Shown here one piece after another: positions 1 to 11,732 of a stretch of 64,000 nucleotides of DNA. Origin of the DNA: Lumbricus rubellus (Eukaryota > Annelida > Clitellata > Crassiclitellata > Lumbricidae); the NCBI GenBank assembly GCA_945859605.1, contig OX243816.1:1825577-1889576 (forward strand). Reading direction: 5' to 3'. Position 1 is the first letter of the stretch; each line of letters begins with the position of its first letter. The translations under genes were made by a program, and so were the position numbers. The notes beneath the pieces are model-generated. The model did no database searches, was not told the origin of the DNA, and saw only the letters and a list, made by a program, of their open reading frames with translations.

Positions 1-397
1 CTTCATGAAAGCTTTCGTCTCGTCCTGTAAACTGAAAAAACGCAGAACAAACGAGAACGTTGTATTCCAACGCACACAAGCATTGGCTGGTATGCACGTC
101 AACACGACCTTAATAAGCACTCATTTATTATTAGTATGTGCCTGTGCATGTATGCGCATGTGTACAAATTCATGTAGGTACTTATGCACATACAAACATA
201 GGTACTGATTTGCATACATACATATACACACACATAAGCGCCTTCGTGACGTTATTGTAAGGCGCTATATAAATGTTCATATACATACATACATACATAC
301 ATACATACATACATACATACATACATACATACATACATACATACATACATACATACATACATACATACATACATACATACATACATACATACATACA

Positions 398-428
<31 letters not shown>

Positions 429-3400
429 TCCCACAGATATACAATATACAATTATACATACATGCATACTTACATAAATTAAAACAAAGTAGAATAAACT
501 GAGATTGGGTGAACAAGTAAGTGGACTCACTTGAAACTGGCTTCATCAAGTGTTGCCATGAAAACCAGGTGGCCATCTTGAATTCCGAGTTTCAAATATC
601 GGTTCATTACTCCGTCTGCACATTTGACAAAGAAAGATCACACAACTCTATTAAGGATAACTCAATGAATGTAATTTGACACAGCATAATTAAACATAGC
701 ATAAGTCAATTAATTTACCATAAGGAAACGATGTGCTGGTAACGTAATACAGCGTAACAAAGCGTAACGCGGATGACGATTACGACAACGTACCATTTAC
801 GTAGACATCGAACGTTCTCACGTCTTCCACCGCCAGCGTCTTATCTAAGACAAAACAACGAAGTTCCATCAGATGATCTTATCATCATCATCATACCACA
901 TGTAGCCACAGTCTCATCAATAGCATCATCATTGTTATGAATGAATTCATGAATTAGTGAACTCACTGAGTAAGTGAATGAGTGAAAATGAATGAACAAA
1001 CACATGAATGACTGAATGAATGACTGAATGAATGAACAAACAAATGAATGACTGAATGAACAAATAAATGAATGACTGAATGAATGAACAAATAAATGAA
1101 TGACTGAATGAATGCATCAGACAGTGGATAAATGAATGGCTGAATGGACTTTGTGAATTGATGTGACTGGCTGAATGAATGGATGGCTGAGGAGTGGATG
1201 GATGGAGTCATAGATGGACGGATTGATGGGTGAATGAATGAATGACTGAATGAATGAACAAACAGATGAATGGATGAATATTCTTACCATTAATGACGAC
1301 GACATTAAATCCGCGATCTGCATTCTTCTTTTCTGGTGAGATGATCCTAAAAAGAACAATGCACAATGAAAACCATTATCAACAGCCGCCAACAGTCTAG
1401 TGATACATAAAAAATAATGTACATAAATTCATTCAGTCATTCATTTGTTTGTTCATTCATTCATTCATTCATTCTTTTTTTGTTCATTCATTCATTCAGT
1501 CATTCAGTCATTCATGTGTTTGTTCATTCATTCAGTCATATACTCAGGTGCCCATGGTTCAAATCCTACGAAACTGGGAATATGCGGTCGGACTTGGTGA
1601 ACTCACCAATACGCTATTTACCATCATCATCACCATCATCATTAGTTCTTTACCTTGACCTCGACTGCTGCGGGTCGCCGATCTTTGCGCTCGGCCTCTA
1701 GAGGTGACTTCATGGTTCCTTATGCCCGCACAGCCACAGGGCAGCATAGGGCATTTTCGGTCACTGGACCTTCCGTCTGGAACGACCTTCCCTCTAACCT
1801 GCGTTCCCAACCTCGGAACATGTCTGGCACTTTGTATAGTTCGCTCAAGACCTTTCTTTTCGACCGGGCCTGGGTCGGGAGCGCCTCTGAGTATAGCCCT
1901 TGAAGAGGCGCTATATAAATCACATAGATAGATAGATAGATAGATCATCACAATCATTAACGGAAACTTACAGTTTGCCGTTGAAGCATACTGTTGGAAG
2001 TCCATCTCTTCCGATGCCTGACTTGACGTAGTACGTGTACTTGCCATCAGGACAAGCAACAGTCGGACCACACTTTGTGCTCGTTGAATCACCTGCGAAA
2101 ACAAAATCGTAAATTTTAGCTCACAATGTCCACTTAAAATGTCAACATTACCTTACTTACAATTATTGCCTACTCCATTAATTACTTACAATTATTGCCT
2201 ACTCCACTAATTATTTACAATTATTGCCTACTCCACTAATTATTTACAATTATTGCTTACTCCAGAAATGGCCGCTTGACATCGTAAAATAAGTAGAAAA
2301 AGAATTGAAAATTTATCTAAAAAGTCAAAACCTGATCACCTGGTTTCTGTGTTTTCGGTTCGATGGGTTTTTCCACTTTTTCTCGTTCTTTCGGTTTCTC
2401 CTCCACAGGTGGCGCCGGCTGCTCTGGTCTCGCTGCAATTGATGGTGGAACGTCAGGAAGCTTGGAATCACCTTTTGCTGGAAACATCACAGAACACATG
2501 GAAAAAACCTGATGAGAGCAGTGACCACGGCTGCGCTGTGTCCATGACCTCAAGTGTCAAATAGTGACAAGCCATTCTCTTTAACTCCGCCACTGGTCGC
2601 ACTCTGCCAGTGCCAGTGCCATGACTGGATAAAGGAGAAGGGTGTCGCTAATGGCCTTTGTTACCACACAGTGACGCTAAACTGAAAAACCACACCCATT
2701 CTCTTTCATGCAGTTACCAGGATTCATGTGCCACCCACATGCAGCTATCATGCAGCTATCATGCAGTGTAGATCATAGCAAACACTGCCAATGTCTCTCT
2801 TACAACATGCCTCAACAGCAGACTTTTAGAACTCCATCTTACCAATGATACAACGTGAAACTGGCTAAAATTAGAACTCGTAAATGTTGTCCATCTGCTG
2901 TTTTAAATGAAACTAAAGTTCGTTTAAAAACTTGCAGCAAGAAAACAATAAAGTAAAAACATCGCAGTAATTTAGTAACACAGATAAAATTATATATACG
3001 AAACTTTTTTATTAGATGAAGAGTAATTCTGATGGCTATTAAATAAAACCGACCTGATAAGGGAAGCATTGGCTTCTGTTTAGCGAATAACAACCGATCC
3101 ATGACGAATATCGTAACGACGAGAGCGAGAAAGAACGTCAGACAGTTCTTTGTACCTGTCAAGAACAATACAATACATAAATTAATACAATACAATTAGT
3201 CATTTATACCGTGCTTTAACAAAAACAAGTCTTGCACAATACATCCATCCATCATCATAGAGTGTTTGTGGCAGAGAACACAGAAATCATTTTCGATCAG
3301 CAGACATTATAATAGGATTCAGCAAAATTAACAGAATGTTTGGCTGATTGATTGATTGATGACTGACTGGCTTACTCATGATTGAGTCAATGAATTCTGT

Positions 3401-3737
3401 TAGCAGGTTGACTGACTCACTGAATGAATAAATTGACTGAATGAATTAATGAATGGATGATTGACGTATTGGCTGACCCAACTGACTGACCAACTGACTG
3501 ACCGAGTGGCGGGTGAGTGAGTGTGTGAGCGAATGAAGTCCCCCAAAACAACCTAACCTTTGACCTGAAGCAGGGAACACTACAGAAGACTTTGCCAGAT
3601 AATATTAGATCATATAAGATTAGATAAGATTGGATCAGATTGGATTAGATCAGATAAGATTAGATTAGATTGGATCGGACTTTACCCCCAAAATGCCGAA
3701 CAATAAACCGTCGATACAGTCGAAGGCAGGCAACCAT
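1..3737 (-). CDS. FAM3: FAM3/ILEI-domain protein, membrane-anchored, 3' end cut by window edge
   Basis: Eight coding exons on the minus strand, all with agreeing phases: 3686-3737 (start ATG at 3737), 3054-3155, 2340-2471, 1972-2092, 1288-1346, 794-844, 531-615 and <1-31. About 211 codons are in the window; the family is about 225-235 residues, so one short exon is probably missing on the left. Residues ~20-40 form a hydrophobic segment (LTFFLALVVTIFVMDRLLF) after an Arg-rich N-terminus, suggesting a type II anchor. Exon 3 encodes a Pro/Glu/Lys linker. The FAM3 core follows: KCGPTVACPDG, then VCFNGKL, RGFNVVVIN, VRTFDVYVND, IQDGHLVFMATLDEASF and DETKAFMK, which matches the cytokine-like ILEI domain of FAM3 proteins in order and spacing. 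FAM3 members are secreted or Golgi-associated signalling factors. That this copy is membrane-anchored is inference; the anchor could be a cleaved signal. The first exon rests on phase and position only. Confidence 0.85.
234..427 (+). mobile_element. LINE/SINE 3' tail followed by (ATAC)n
   Basis: A short tail of the CR1-like family (GCGCCTTCG...GGCGCTATATAAAT at about 238-274) runs into about 36 perfect copies of the tetranucleotide ATAC (281-427). The microsatellite probably grew from the element's 3' simple-repeat tail. It lies in the last resolved intron of the FAM3 gene. The open frames through it are artefacts of the 4-bp repeat. Confidence 0.75.
940..1280 (+). repeat. (GAAT/GACT)n simple-repeat block, left arm of an inverted repeat
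   Basis: Degenerate tetranucleotide block built from GAAT, GACT and GAACAAAC. Bases 1026-1060 are exactly complementary, in inverted order, to 1428-1462; a second stretch around 989-1018 pairs with about 1500-1530. The two arms flank FAM3 exon 1288-1346. Confidence 0.85.
1417..1545 (+). repeat. (ATTC)n simple-repeat block, right arm of the inverted repeat
   Basis: Complementary partner of the 940-1280 block, including the TTGTTTGTTC interruption at 1445-1454 that mirrors GAACAAACAA. The shared irregular interruptions show that the arms are copies of one sequence rather than two independent simple repeats. Confidence 0.85.
1640..1945 (+). mobile_element. CR1-like LINE 3' fragment (ORF2 C-terminus) with (GATA)n tail
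   Basis: Plus-strand reading gives the C-terminal end of a CR1/L2-type non-LTR polyprotein: VPYARTATGQHRAFSVTGPS, WNDLPSNLR, then WVGSASE just before the stop. The 3' tail GGCGCTATATAAAT and a GATA microsatellite (about 1924-1945) follow. It is 5'-truncated, lies in a FAM3 intron antisense to the gene, and matches the larger copy at 8995-9905. Confidence 0.85.
2157..2264 (+). repeat. 30-bp minisatellite, about 3.6 copies
   Basis: Unit TTACAATTATTGCCTACTCC plus ACTAATTATT, with a few substitutions between copies. It lies in the FAM3 intron between exons 1972-2092 and 2340-2471. Confidence 0.85.
3597..3677 (+). repeat. degenerate AGATTAGAT-type repeat
   Basis: Short irregular repeat of GATTAGAT/GATAAGAT words, immediately downstream of the first FAM3 coding exon (in intron 1). 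It contains several GATA words. No regulatory role can be shown from sequence. Confidence 0.55.
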
Positions 3738-5773
3738 CTCAGGCGAAGATCTATGATGTCACACAAACTGCAAACGACAAACTCTACGTCAATGATTATC
3801 ATTGGTGTTTTAACCCATGCCGTTTTATTCAGTTATACTGTTACAACAGTGTCATGATTATTATTAACAGTATCATAAATTAAAATTATTATTATTCAGA
3901 CAGAATTTTCCAGATTTGCATTGCGATGGTAGTATTACAACATTAGTGTTTAGTCATCAGCACTTTCAAAAGGAAAATCTTTCTGTCCTCTGCTGAATTT
4001 GCATTGCAGCATGACTTCTTCTTTTATCTGAGGTCAATTCAAATAACGACAACAAACATCTCCGCATTCTTGAAAAGTTAACTAATGCTGGAAGTTGACT
4101 TCACATTAGGGAGGAAAGAGGGAGGTAAGAGAAAGCAACAAAGGGGATAAGGAATGGGAGGTAGGAGAAGAGGGAAGGATGGGTGGACGACCAGATTGGC
4201 TATCGCCCCTTTGTGGGGCAAAGGCTACATCCCTGTATTGCAATCTGAAATTTAAATAGCGCCGAAGTGCAGAAATTACTTGAAATCGTACACTGAGCGC
4301 AAAAGCAGTTTGAGTAAAGGCCGCCGATGACAGAATATCAGGGTGTGTCCAACCTGACAAGAAGCAAAGTAACATAGCTTGAATTAAAGTTATAGTACAC
4401 CTAATTTAAGCGATATAAAACAATCGGCTGTAGCCTACATAGTAAAACAGGTAGGGCAATGAGCCGTAACACAGCCACCTTAAAATGCACAAGACACCAG
4501 TAAATTTCGCGGTCCTAGTAAAAAGACATGCAAAAGCAGATTTACCTAAGGGGTTAATTTTATGTTTCCTAATTACTTTTAAATAAATACACACGCGAAT
4601 TTAATCAGATTGATTTATATATTTTTAACCAGCGTGTCATTATAAACACAGAACACCTTTCAATCAACGACTATAAATATTGGTGAAAATAAATAAAAGT
4701 AAGTAAGAAAGTAAGTAAGAAAGTCAGAGTGTTCAAAAGTTTTCACTCGCATTTTGCGTATAGATAATATTATTACAGTATTTTCTTGACTAGTCAAAGT
4801 TTCTGGCCTAGGATATTTCTAATCGTACTAGTAATCTCGCTATTTCTCTCTAAATATTTGTGATTTGAGAAAGTTATGTTGCGTCTTGGACAACATGCCT
4901 AAAATTCCCTAATTGCCCTAAACAAGCATCACTGTCGTGATACCCAGAGCCGTATACCCACAGGGTGCAATAACAGGAATCGACTTAGTTTAAACTATAT
5001 CGCTCAGATGAAAAAATCGATATTTTGGTAAGGTCAGGTAAGGTCAAAATCCCAAATCCCATGGTCGTAGTTTTTTCTTGATGGGGCGCAATATAAATTT
5101 CCGAATGAATATAAAGAACCGGCCTCTAAGGTCCTCGTCACTATGGTGTTGGCATATTTAAACCTTAGCAACAAAATAGATAATTATGCAGGAAGGGCGA
5201 AATCTACAGGAGTCATGCAGACAGACACCAAAACTTTGGCCGGTGTTAATTGAAGCAAGAAGGCGTTACAGAAAAGTGAATGAATCAGGATATGATTTTG
5301 TGAAAGAGCAAGTATTCGTGACATTTGATTTGGCTCAGCTGCACAGATAATGAAGAAAGCTCAGCTGCTACACAATAATTCTACCCATAATTATTATCCA
5401 GTAGAGTTTTCATTTGTCACCTCAAGAATACTGGTAATTAAAATAAGAAAGACAAGCAACCGATATTAGCACTTTAACTTTCCTAGTCTATAATAATTTG
5501 GCTAGAATTTGGCAGAAACAGATAGTTTAGTATACTTTACATTATGTGAACTTAATTTTCTTGAATAGACTAAATGTGCATATACTACATGTAAGTGCAT
5601 AACAATAAACATAATAATGAGAATAAAATGAATAATAATAGTAATAATAATGACCTCTATGCCTACAACTTAGTGATTCCAAGCAGTGTAGTCATGTCTG
5701 AGGTTTGCGGACGCATTCTGACGGCAGAAACTCACCAAATTAAAAAATAACTTCAGCAAAAGAATTCACAATT
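3738..5773. other. intergenic stretch between FAM3 start and MRPL27 3' end
   Basis: AT-rich DNA that should contain the FAM3 promoter and 5' UTR close to 3738. A G/A-rich then CCCC-containing patch lies at about 4105-4220. I see no coding exon with convincing splice sites or family motifs, and no intact mobile element. Confidence 0.5.
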
Positions 5774-5783
5774 TTTATTTATT
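5774..5783 (-). terminator. polyadenylation signals of MRPL27
   Basis: Two overlapping AATAAA hexamers on the minus strand, about 40-48 nt past the MRPL27 stop codon. They are the expected cleavage/polyadenylation signals for a compact housekeeping gene. Confidence 0.65.
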
Positions 5784-5821
5784 TTTAAAGTCAATCAGAG
5801 AATTGTTCTAATGTCATTGTC

Positions 5822-7366
5822 TCAAATCTGGGAGACGAGTTTGAAGATTCCGACAGGTGGGTTTAATGGAACGACGTGAAAGAAGTATTTCTTGAAGACA
5901 CGACCTGCCTCGACGGCCGGGTAGATGGGGCTGTTAGGGTACGGCGAAAGGGTCTCCTGTGAGATGTGCACATGACCAGGTCGAAGGGCAAACAGGGTCA
6001 GGTCTTTACCACATCCGACCTGCAACAAATTGACACACAAATTAAAATAATCAATCAATTGATCAGAATTTATATAGGGTCCCTTCGACATCGCTAATCA
6101 GAGGTGCTCCTGGCCCAGGCTACGGGATAGAAAAGCAGTCTTCCACAGTTGGTGAAACTGAGAACAGTTTGGGAGATGCTCCATAGTCATGGGAAGCCCG
6201 TTTCAGGGTGTTGGACCAACCAACCACAGAGAAGGATTATAATCACCTCACTACCTCATCTTCCTACCAAAGGGCATGTTTTCATACTCATTATAGCTGA
6301 GCTGGCTAGAGGCGTGAGAGAAGAGCAGAAATCCAAAACAAAATTCTGCACTGGAGGGGACTTTAACACCACACTTGACAGATGAGCTCAATAACTACTC
6401 ATCTATCGCACACCTCTTCAATAAAAACAATAATAGTACCGTAACTTTCGGATGTATATTCATCTTTGTTTCAAAATGTATTATTTTACCAATATCACCG
6501 GCAGATTTTGAACACATTCATTCTATATAGTCCATCAGGGCTTCTCTTAAATACTGTGTGGCTTCAATTTTTGTTTTGTTCGAATAATGTGCTATTTATT
6601 CCACTGCAGATAAAGCTATTGTGAAGTAAGAGTGTTTGTCTGAGTTAGCAACCTACATTTTCGCCGGGGTAAACTTTCAGTCCAAGTTGTCGGAAGATGA
6701 TCATCCCTGCCTCCACATAGTCCCCTTCGTATTTCTTCCACCCTCTGCGTTTGCCGGGCGTGTTTTTACGCTTGTTACGGGTCGAAGTGCCTGCTTTTTT
6801 CGAAGCCCAGCAAACGCTCTGCTTCAGGACTGACTCTGTCGGAACACAGAAACCTTGACATCAAATCAAGACAAATCTCACCAAAACATCAGCGATAATC
6901 ATTTAGCAGTAGAGCAAGTTTAACAGAAAATGAACTGGTTTTCTACAGCCTGATAATCTAAAGCTAGCACAACAAACAAATAATTGCACCATATAAGTCA
7001 CTAAACTAGTATAGTACTGCCGAGCTGAACAGTTGGCAGAGCAGCAAACTCCGTACTGCATGTACAATTGGATAATCGCCAATTAAGAGATCTTAAGCAG
7101 CTTCCTACAAAACTGTTTCGAGAAATCGGGCATTCGTGTACTTTTTCGGGCTGACCCCGGCAACAGTAGGCCTGCCAATCAGAGGTGAGACAGCCATGCG
7201 CTTTGCACTCAGCTGCAGGATACGTGCCACATACATAAATTGTATTAACAGTTTCGAGACTTCATAGCAAATAAGTTTAGATCCTACTAGCAAATTTTTT
7301 AGCTCGGTCATTACCATTCGCGATTAGGAGAGCACTCTGGAATTTTGTAAACATTGAAGCCAACAT
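5822..7366 (-). CDS. MRPL27: mitochondrial large-subunit ribosomal protein bL27m
   Basis: Three exons with agreeing phases: 7315-7366 (ATG at 7366), 6657-6835 and 5822-6019, giving 142 residues; family members are about 148. After a short N-terminus that fits a mitochondrial targeting peptide comes the L27 signature [13 protein letters not shown], then [45 protein letters not shown] and the C-terminal [17 protein letters not shown]. In the bacterial protein this basic N-terminal region reaches toward the peptidyl transferase centre; the mitochondrial protein occupies the equivalent place in the 39S subunit. Intron 1 is phase 1 and intron 2 phase 0. Nothing in the product is odd. Identification is strong because the conserved block crosses both introns in frame. 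Confidence 0.92.
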
Positions 7367-8471
7367 TTTTATCTGCACGCGACCTCTGTCACCTTGTCGA
7401 ACAGTTCGCGATTGCCCAAAGTAATCGTCCTGCTGTAGCCCAAATCTAGCCTCCGCGAAGAAACGCTTTTAGAATGGAAAAAGGTTTGTACAAGAATTTT
7501 TACTAATGTAGAATGATAAGCAGCGAAATTGCACTAAACCGACAACTATTGAGTTAATATAATTATAATTCCCATCCCCGCGAACCTTGAATATATCCCA
7601 CAATTTCATGTATTTATCAGTGACCAAAAGCAGCGATTCTTCGAAATAACAGTTAACTACCTACTTCCATCGATGCAACTTTTATTGACACTCTCCAGCA
7701 AATCCGCGTTTAAAGAATACCTGCTGCGCAAACATTTTTTATGATGCATATTCTTATGCTTGACCTCACTTTGGCTTGACCTAGGCCTATACAAATTAAA
7801 TTTTAGTGATAACGCTTTTCATGTTTACGCAAAGATCTTATATCTGTTTAAAACACAGTTAAAAATTAAAGTTATATTTTTCAATAAGATGTTTGTCGAT
7901 AAAGCGACAAAGCAGTTTTTAAAGACATTGGGTGATTTATCGACTTTTTGACAACCAACAGAAATGATAGCGCTATAAAATGATGCGTCCGTGTTGGCCT
8001 TCAGCGGCTCAACCGTTCATTCATTACAGGCTGGCTCAATCAAGTTACCTAATTTATTCAGAATTATTTTCACACATAAATTATTCATCGGGCGAGCTTT
8101 AGTCAATTCGGTTTGTAGATTTGTTTTTTGCTAAGCTCTTCAATATGCGCTGAATTTGCATTAGCTTTAAACGGTGGTTGTTGTTGGATCAGCGTTGTTT
8201 GTATTTCGAGGATACAACCTCCTCGAATTTGTTTTTGTTTTCATCAGTATTGCTTTTCGACCAAGATTTCTCACGTTTTTTAATGCATTTCTTATTGACT
8301 TGCAATTTTTTGGCGAATTTTATGCGCACATGCCAGTGTATGGAGCATTTCTGTGTTGAACACGACACGGTTCGAGAGTGACTTGGTTAGTATTGCTTAT
8401 GTACATGAGCAAAAGTAGCTACTACAGCAGCAAGGTTGTAGAACAAAAAGGGTTTGTTTACAGAGTCGGAA
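7367..8471. other. intergenic region upstream of MRPL27 and of the plus-strand candidate exons
   Basis: About 1.1 kb between divergent starts (MRPL27 on minus, candidate exon at 8472 on plus), so it may hold both promoters. No conserved motif or mobile element is recognisable. Short open frames here lack splice context and family similarity. Confidence 0.4.
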
Positions 8472-8936
8472 ATGGCGGAAAAGTCCATCTTAAAAATAAT
8501 TTCAATCACCGATGGCTTGGCACACTACAAAAATCAGACCAAGTTTTTCATAGATGTCGTAACACATGGTCATGAATATCAGTGTTGTGAAATGTCTTCT
8601 ACCCCAGATAATTGTGTGAATGGTAAATCGAGTTTACGATAGAGTAATTGGATGGTTAAAAGAGTCTATGATTGAGTATTTTTCATGGTAAATCGAGTTT
8701 ACAATTGAGTAATTATGCAATACCTATGAGCATAATGGAGTAATTGGACAGCATACCATTTGAATGAGTATATAACATGGCTCATCTTGAGCGACGGTTA
8801 AATGACTGATGAATGGTTTCTGATTGTAGGTTACTTAGACGCCGGTTGCGTTCTTAGACTTGGATTCTCGGGAACCCTCTGATCCGGTTTGTCCAGATGT
8901 GGTTGCTCGGATGGGCGCCACCGCCGGTGTCCCGAG
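8472..8936 (+). CDS. two candidate 5' exons of an unresolved plus-strand gene
   Basis: Exon 8472-8622 starts ATGGCGGAAAAG and ends at ATG|GTAAAT; exon 8858-8936 follows TTGCGTTCTTAG and ends CCCGAG|GTAAGA. Their phases agree and the joined frame stays open (MAEKSILKIISITDG..., then LDSREPSDPVCPDVVARMG). No domain is recognised. They lie upstream of the ankyrin/SOCS-box exons on the same strand, but joining 8936 directly to 10344 in this frame meets a stop at about 10440. Reading exon 8858-8936 in another frame, from an internal ATG at about 8896, would join in frame. They may be the N-terminus of that gene with a missed exon or an indel, or a separate gene. Confidence 0.4.
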
Positions 8937-8994
8937 GTAAGAAGGGGGGGCACACTAAAAGGGTTTGGAATTGCTATTCAGGTATTCTTGCTGC

Positions 8995-9905
8995 TTCATT
9001 CATTCATTCATTTCAGGCATTTATATAGCGCCTCTTCAAGAATATCTACTCAGAAGCGCTCCCGACCCAACCACGGCTAAAGAGAACAGTCTTAAGAGCA
9101 GAGTGGAACGTAGTCTCGAAGGCTCGAGGTATTAGACGTAGTTCCACAGGGAGCCCATTCCAGGTTGCAGGGCCAACAACAGAAAAGGCACGGCGCTGCG
9201 CAATAGAAGTGCGTGACCGGGGGACAAGAAGCTCAGCGTGCTTAGAAGAGCGAAGAGAGCCACGGCGCTGGACGCTCATGGTGGAGCAACAGAGCTCCTG
9301 TAAATAGACAGGGGCCACACCCGCGAGACAGCGCCAGACCAAGGAAGATATTCGGTATGTGACCCTTTGTGAGAAAGGGAGCCAGTGCAAGACATCCCGC
9401 ATATAGTCAGTGACATGGCCGAATTTTGGGATGCGACCGACAAGGCGTGCCGCAGAGCGCAAGACCCGATCCAAGCACCCAACCCGAGTCACCGGCAGAC
9501 CCACATAGAGGGCGCTGCAATAGTCTAAACGTGAGACAACGAAAGAGTGGATAAGCGTCAAGGCAGCGCTGAAAGTTAAGGAGCGGAGCACCACTCTAAG
9601 CTGACGCAATTGGTAATAGCAGCTGCGGCATAGCAAGTTGATATGCCGCGTGAAAGTAAGCTCTTGGTCCAAAGTGACACCAAGGTCCCGGACAGAGGAA
9701 GAGAAGGTGAAATGAGGGAATTCCTGGGCAAGAACTTCCAGGTCAATTTTGGCGAGCTGTTGGCGTGTGCCAAACCAGATAAATTGGGTTTTAGAGGAGT
9801 TGAGTCGCAGGGGATTGGGTTTAACTGATATTTTGAATCTTGTTTTAATCATTCACGCTCACAGAGGGCCGTATTGACGCTAGTGCAGACCCAGGTGCTG
9901 TGATA
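8995..9905 (-). mobile_element. CR1-like LINE, 3' end with reverse-transcriptase C-terminal ORF
   Basis: A 5'-truncated non-LTR retrotransposon on the minus strand. The 268-codon open frame (9046-9852) carries the end of the RT domain and the thumb/connection region: LRLNSSKTQFIWFGT, DLGVTLDQELTF, SRLDYCSALYVGLP, RLVGRIPKFGHVTD, LHWLPFSQRVTYRI, and ends WVGSASE. A tail with GCGCTATATAAAT (about 9017-9030) and ATTC repeats (about 8996-9013) marks the 3' end. Similarity appears to continue a little past 9852 after a stop. This is the best-preserved copy of the family whose tails occur throughout the window. Confidence 0.88.
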
Positions 9906-10343
9906 ACTCAAACACCCATTCCCTCTAACAACCCATCAGTCCACCATGCTCATATTTATAACTGTCGGTCCCTTAAAGCTGTGGGGCCCGGGCGCTACAG
10001 CAGCCACATCAATATAGGACTGCACTTACAAGTACATGAACAAAACGTGGCAATACTTATGCAAACAAATGGTCAAGAAGAATAATTAACTGCATGCTAA
10101 CTTGTTGGCAATGTTTCAATGTTGAGGCTCAAGTGGCAAATGATTCATGGTTAGATGAAGTTGAAACAGATTATCTAGTCCAACCATAGTTGCACCAACG
10201 GTGATGTAATGCCATCCATATGGGTGATCCTAAACATAATCTATGATCCCTTCTGGACCCTTCCTCTTTTTCCGGCATCTTCTAACTTCTACACATCCTT
10301 AATGCATTAAATTCACTCGGTTTTACCGATTGGGTTTTTCCAG

Positions 10344-11732
10344 GACTCTCAACGACGCGAGGAAGCACCCCGCGCTGCACGCCGCAAGACCTCCACCTTG
10401 CGATCATCTCTCGCAACCTCACCCAGGTCCGCTGCCTCCTTGAGCTCGGCGTCGACGTCAGCATTCCCGTCAGCGGCGCCACCCCCCTCTCCATGGCTCT
10501 CTACCGACAGGACAACGAGATGGTGAGGGCGCTGCTCGACCACCATCACTACCGCCAGGCCTTTGACCTTGACCTCCCGAGCCGCGACCAGGTCAGGCGT
10601 GTCGAACCGCCTCTCATCACCGCGTGTCGTTTCAACAACTTTGAGGCGGTGCAGTTGCTCGTGGAGAGTGGCGTGAACCTGGAGTCGGTGGACCATGACG
10701 GAAGGACCGCTCTGCACATGGCCGTCTATCAGAGGTCGTTGAGAATCGTTCAGTTTCTCATCAACAACGGCGTCTGCGTCAATCCGTCGAAGCACTATGC
10801 AAAGTCACCGCTCTTTGCGTCGCTTGGATACTCGGAGAGGTGAGCATATAGGAACTTGTCTTTTACTCTAGACATGATATGCTTTCAGTTACAGTTAATA
10901 GGCTTTCAGTTACAGTTAATAGGCTTTCAGTTACAGTTAACAGGATTTCAGTTACAGTTGAAGATGGGAATTTTGCAGTTCTTCTTCACCTACTAGTCAC
11001 GTAGTTCAGTTGGTTATGTTCAGTTAATCTTTCAATCACAGTTACAGTTGAGCTATAGATTTTATTTCTTATGCATCCTTCCTTCCAAGTTCTGTCCAGT
11101 TTATGTTTTAAAGTGGTCAGGCTAGGAGCAGATACGAGCCAAAATTAAATTAAAATTTTGCCGATTGTAAGTTTTAGCGCTTAATCGATTGATTAATTGT
11201 TAAAATCTGCAGTCTTACGTATTTATAAGTGAACAAAACATGTTTAAGTAAATAAGACATAATTAATAATCGTCTTTCGCGTAAACACATTCCATTTCTT
11301 CATTCTAACAGGCGTGAGAAGATCGCTGAGCTCCTGATCCTGTCCGGTGCCGACCTGCAAGTCGAGGGTCCCACATCGTCCGTCGTGAGTTGCACCATCT
11401 ACCACTCACACATGAGCGCTCCCTACCGACGTATCCTCCAACTGATGATCCTTGCCGGCTGTAACATCGGAGGCGACGTGAGAGCGCGTCACCAGTGGCA
11501 GAAGAACATGTCGTTCACGGCCAACAACTCGGAGGTGCACGCCCTCATCTCGCACGAGTTCTCCAACCCTGTTCCGCTTCAGCGCATGTGCCTTTTCGTC
11601 ATCCGACGGTGCGTGGCGGACGGCTGTCGGGGTCGGCTCTTCCGTCGCGCCCTCCAGAGACTGCCTCTTCCGAAGGCGCTGCTCGAGATGGTCGCGCTTA
11701 GTGATTGTCATCACGCTTTCCTGAGTCGATAA
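10344..11732 (+). CDS. ankyrin-repeat and SOCS-box protein (ASB-like), 3' exons
   Basis: Exons 10344-10839 (acceptor TTTTTCCAG, donor GAGAG|GTGAGC) and 11312-11732 (acceptor TTCTAACAG) join in phase. The product has at least four ankyrin repeats (DLHLAIISRNLTQVRCLLELG, ATPLSMALYRQDNEMVRALL, PPLITACRFNNFEAVQLLVE, RTALHMAVYQRSLRIVQFLI, then EKIAELLILSGADL). The C-terminal SOCS box has a BC box (PLQRMCLFVI, consensus P-L-x3-C-x3-I) that binds elongin C and a Cul5 box LPLP. Proteins of this kind are substrate receptors of cullin-5 E3 ubiquitin ligases. The substrate is unknown and the ASB subtype cannot be assigned. The 5' exon or exons are unresolved; the upstream LINE at 8995-9905 would sit in an intron. 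Confidence 0.83.
10880..10960 (+). repeat. 21-bp minisatellite in the ASB-like intron
   Basis: About four copies of ATAGGCTTTCAGTTACAGTTA. It lies just inside the intron between the two ankyrin/SOCS exons. Confidence 0.8.

Noticed and set aside
182..576. Long open frames of repeating C-M-Y-V or Y-I-H-T
   Set aside because: They are translations of the (ATAC)n microsatellite; a stop-free tetranucleotide repeat is open in several frames on both strands.
4106..4375. 89-codon minus-strand open frame upstream of FAM3
   Set aside because: No splice or start context and no similarity; the phase-correct FAM3 first exon lies at 3686-3737 instead.
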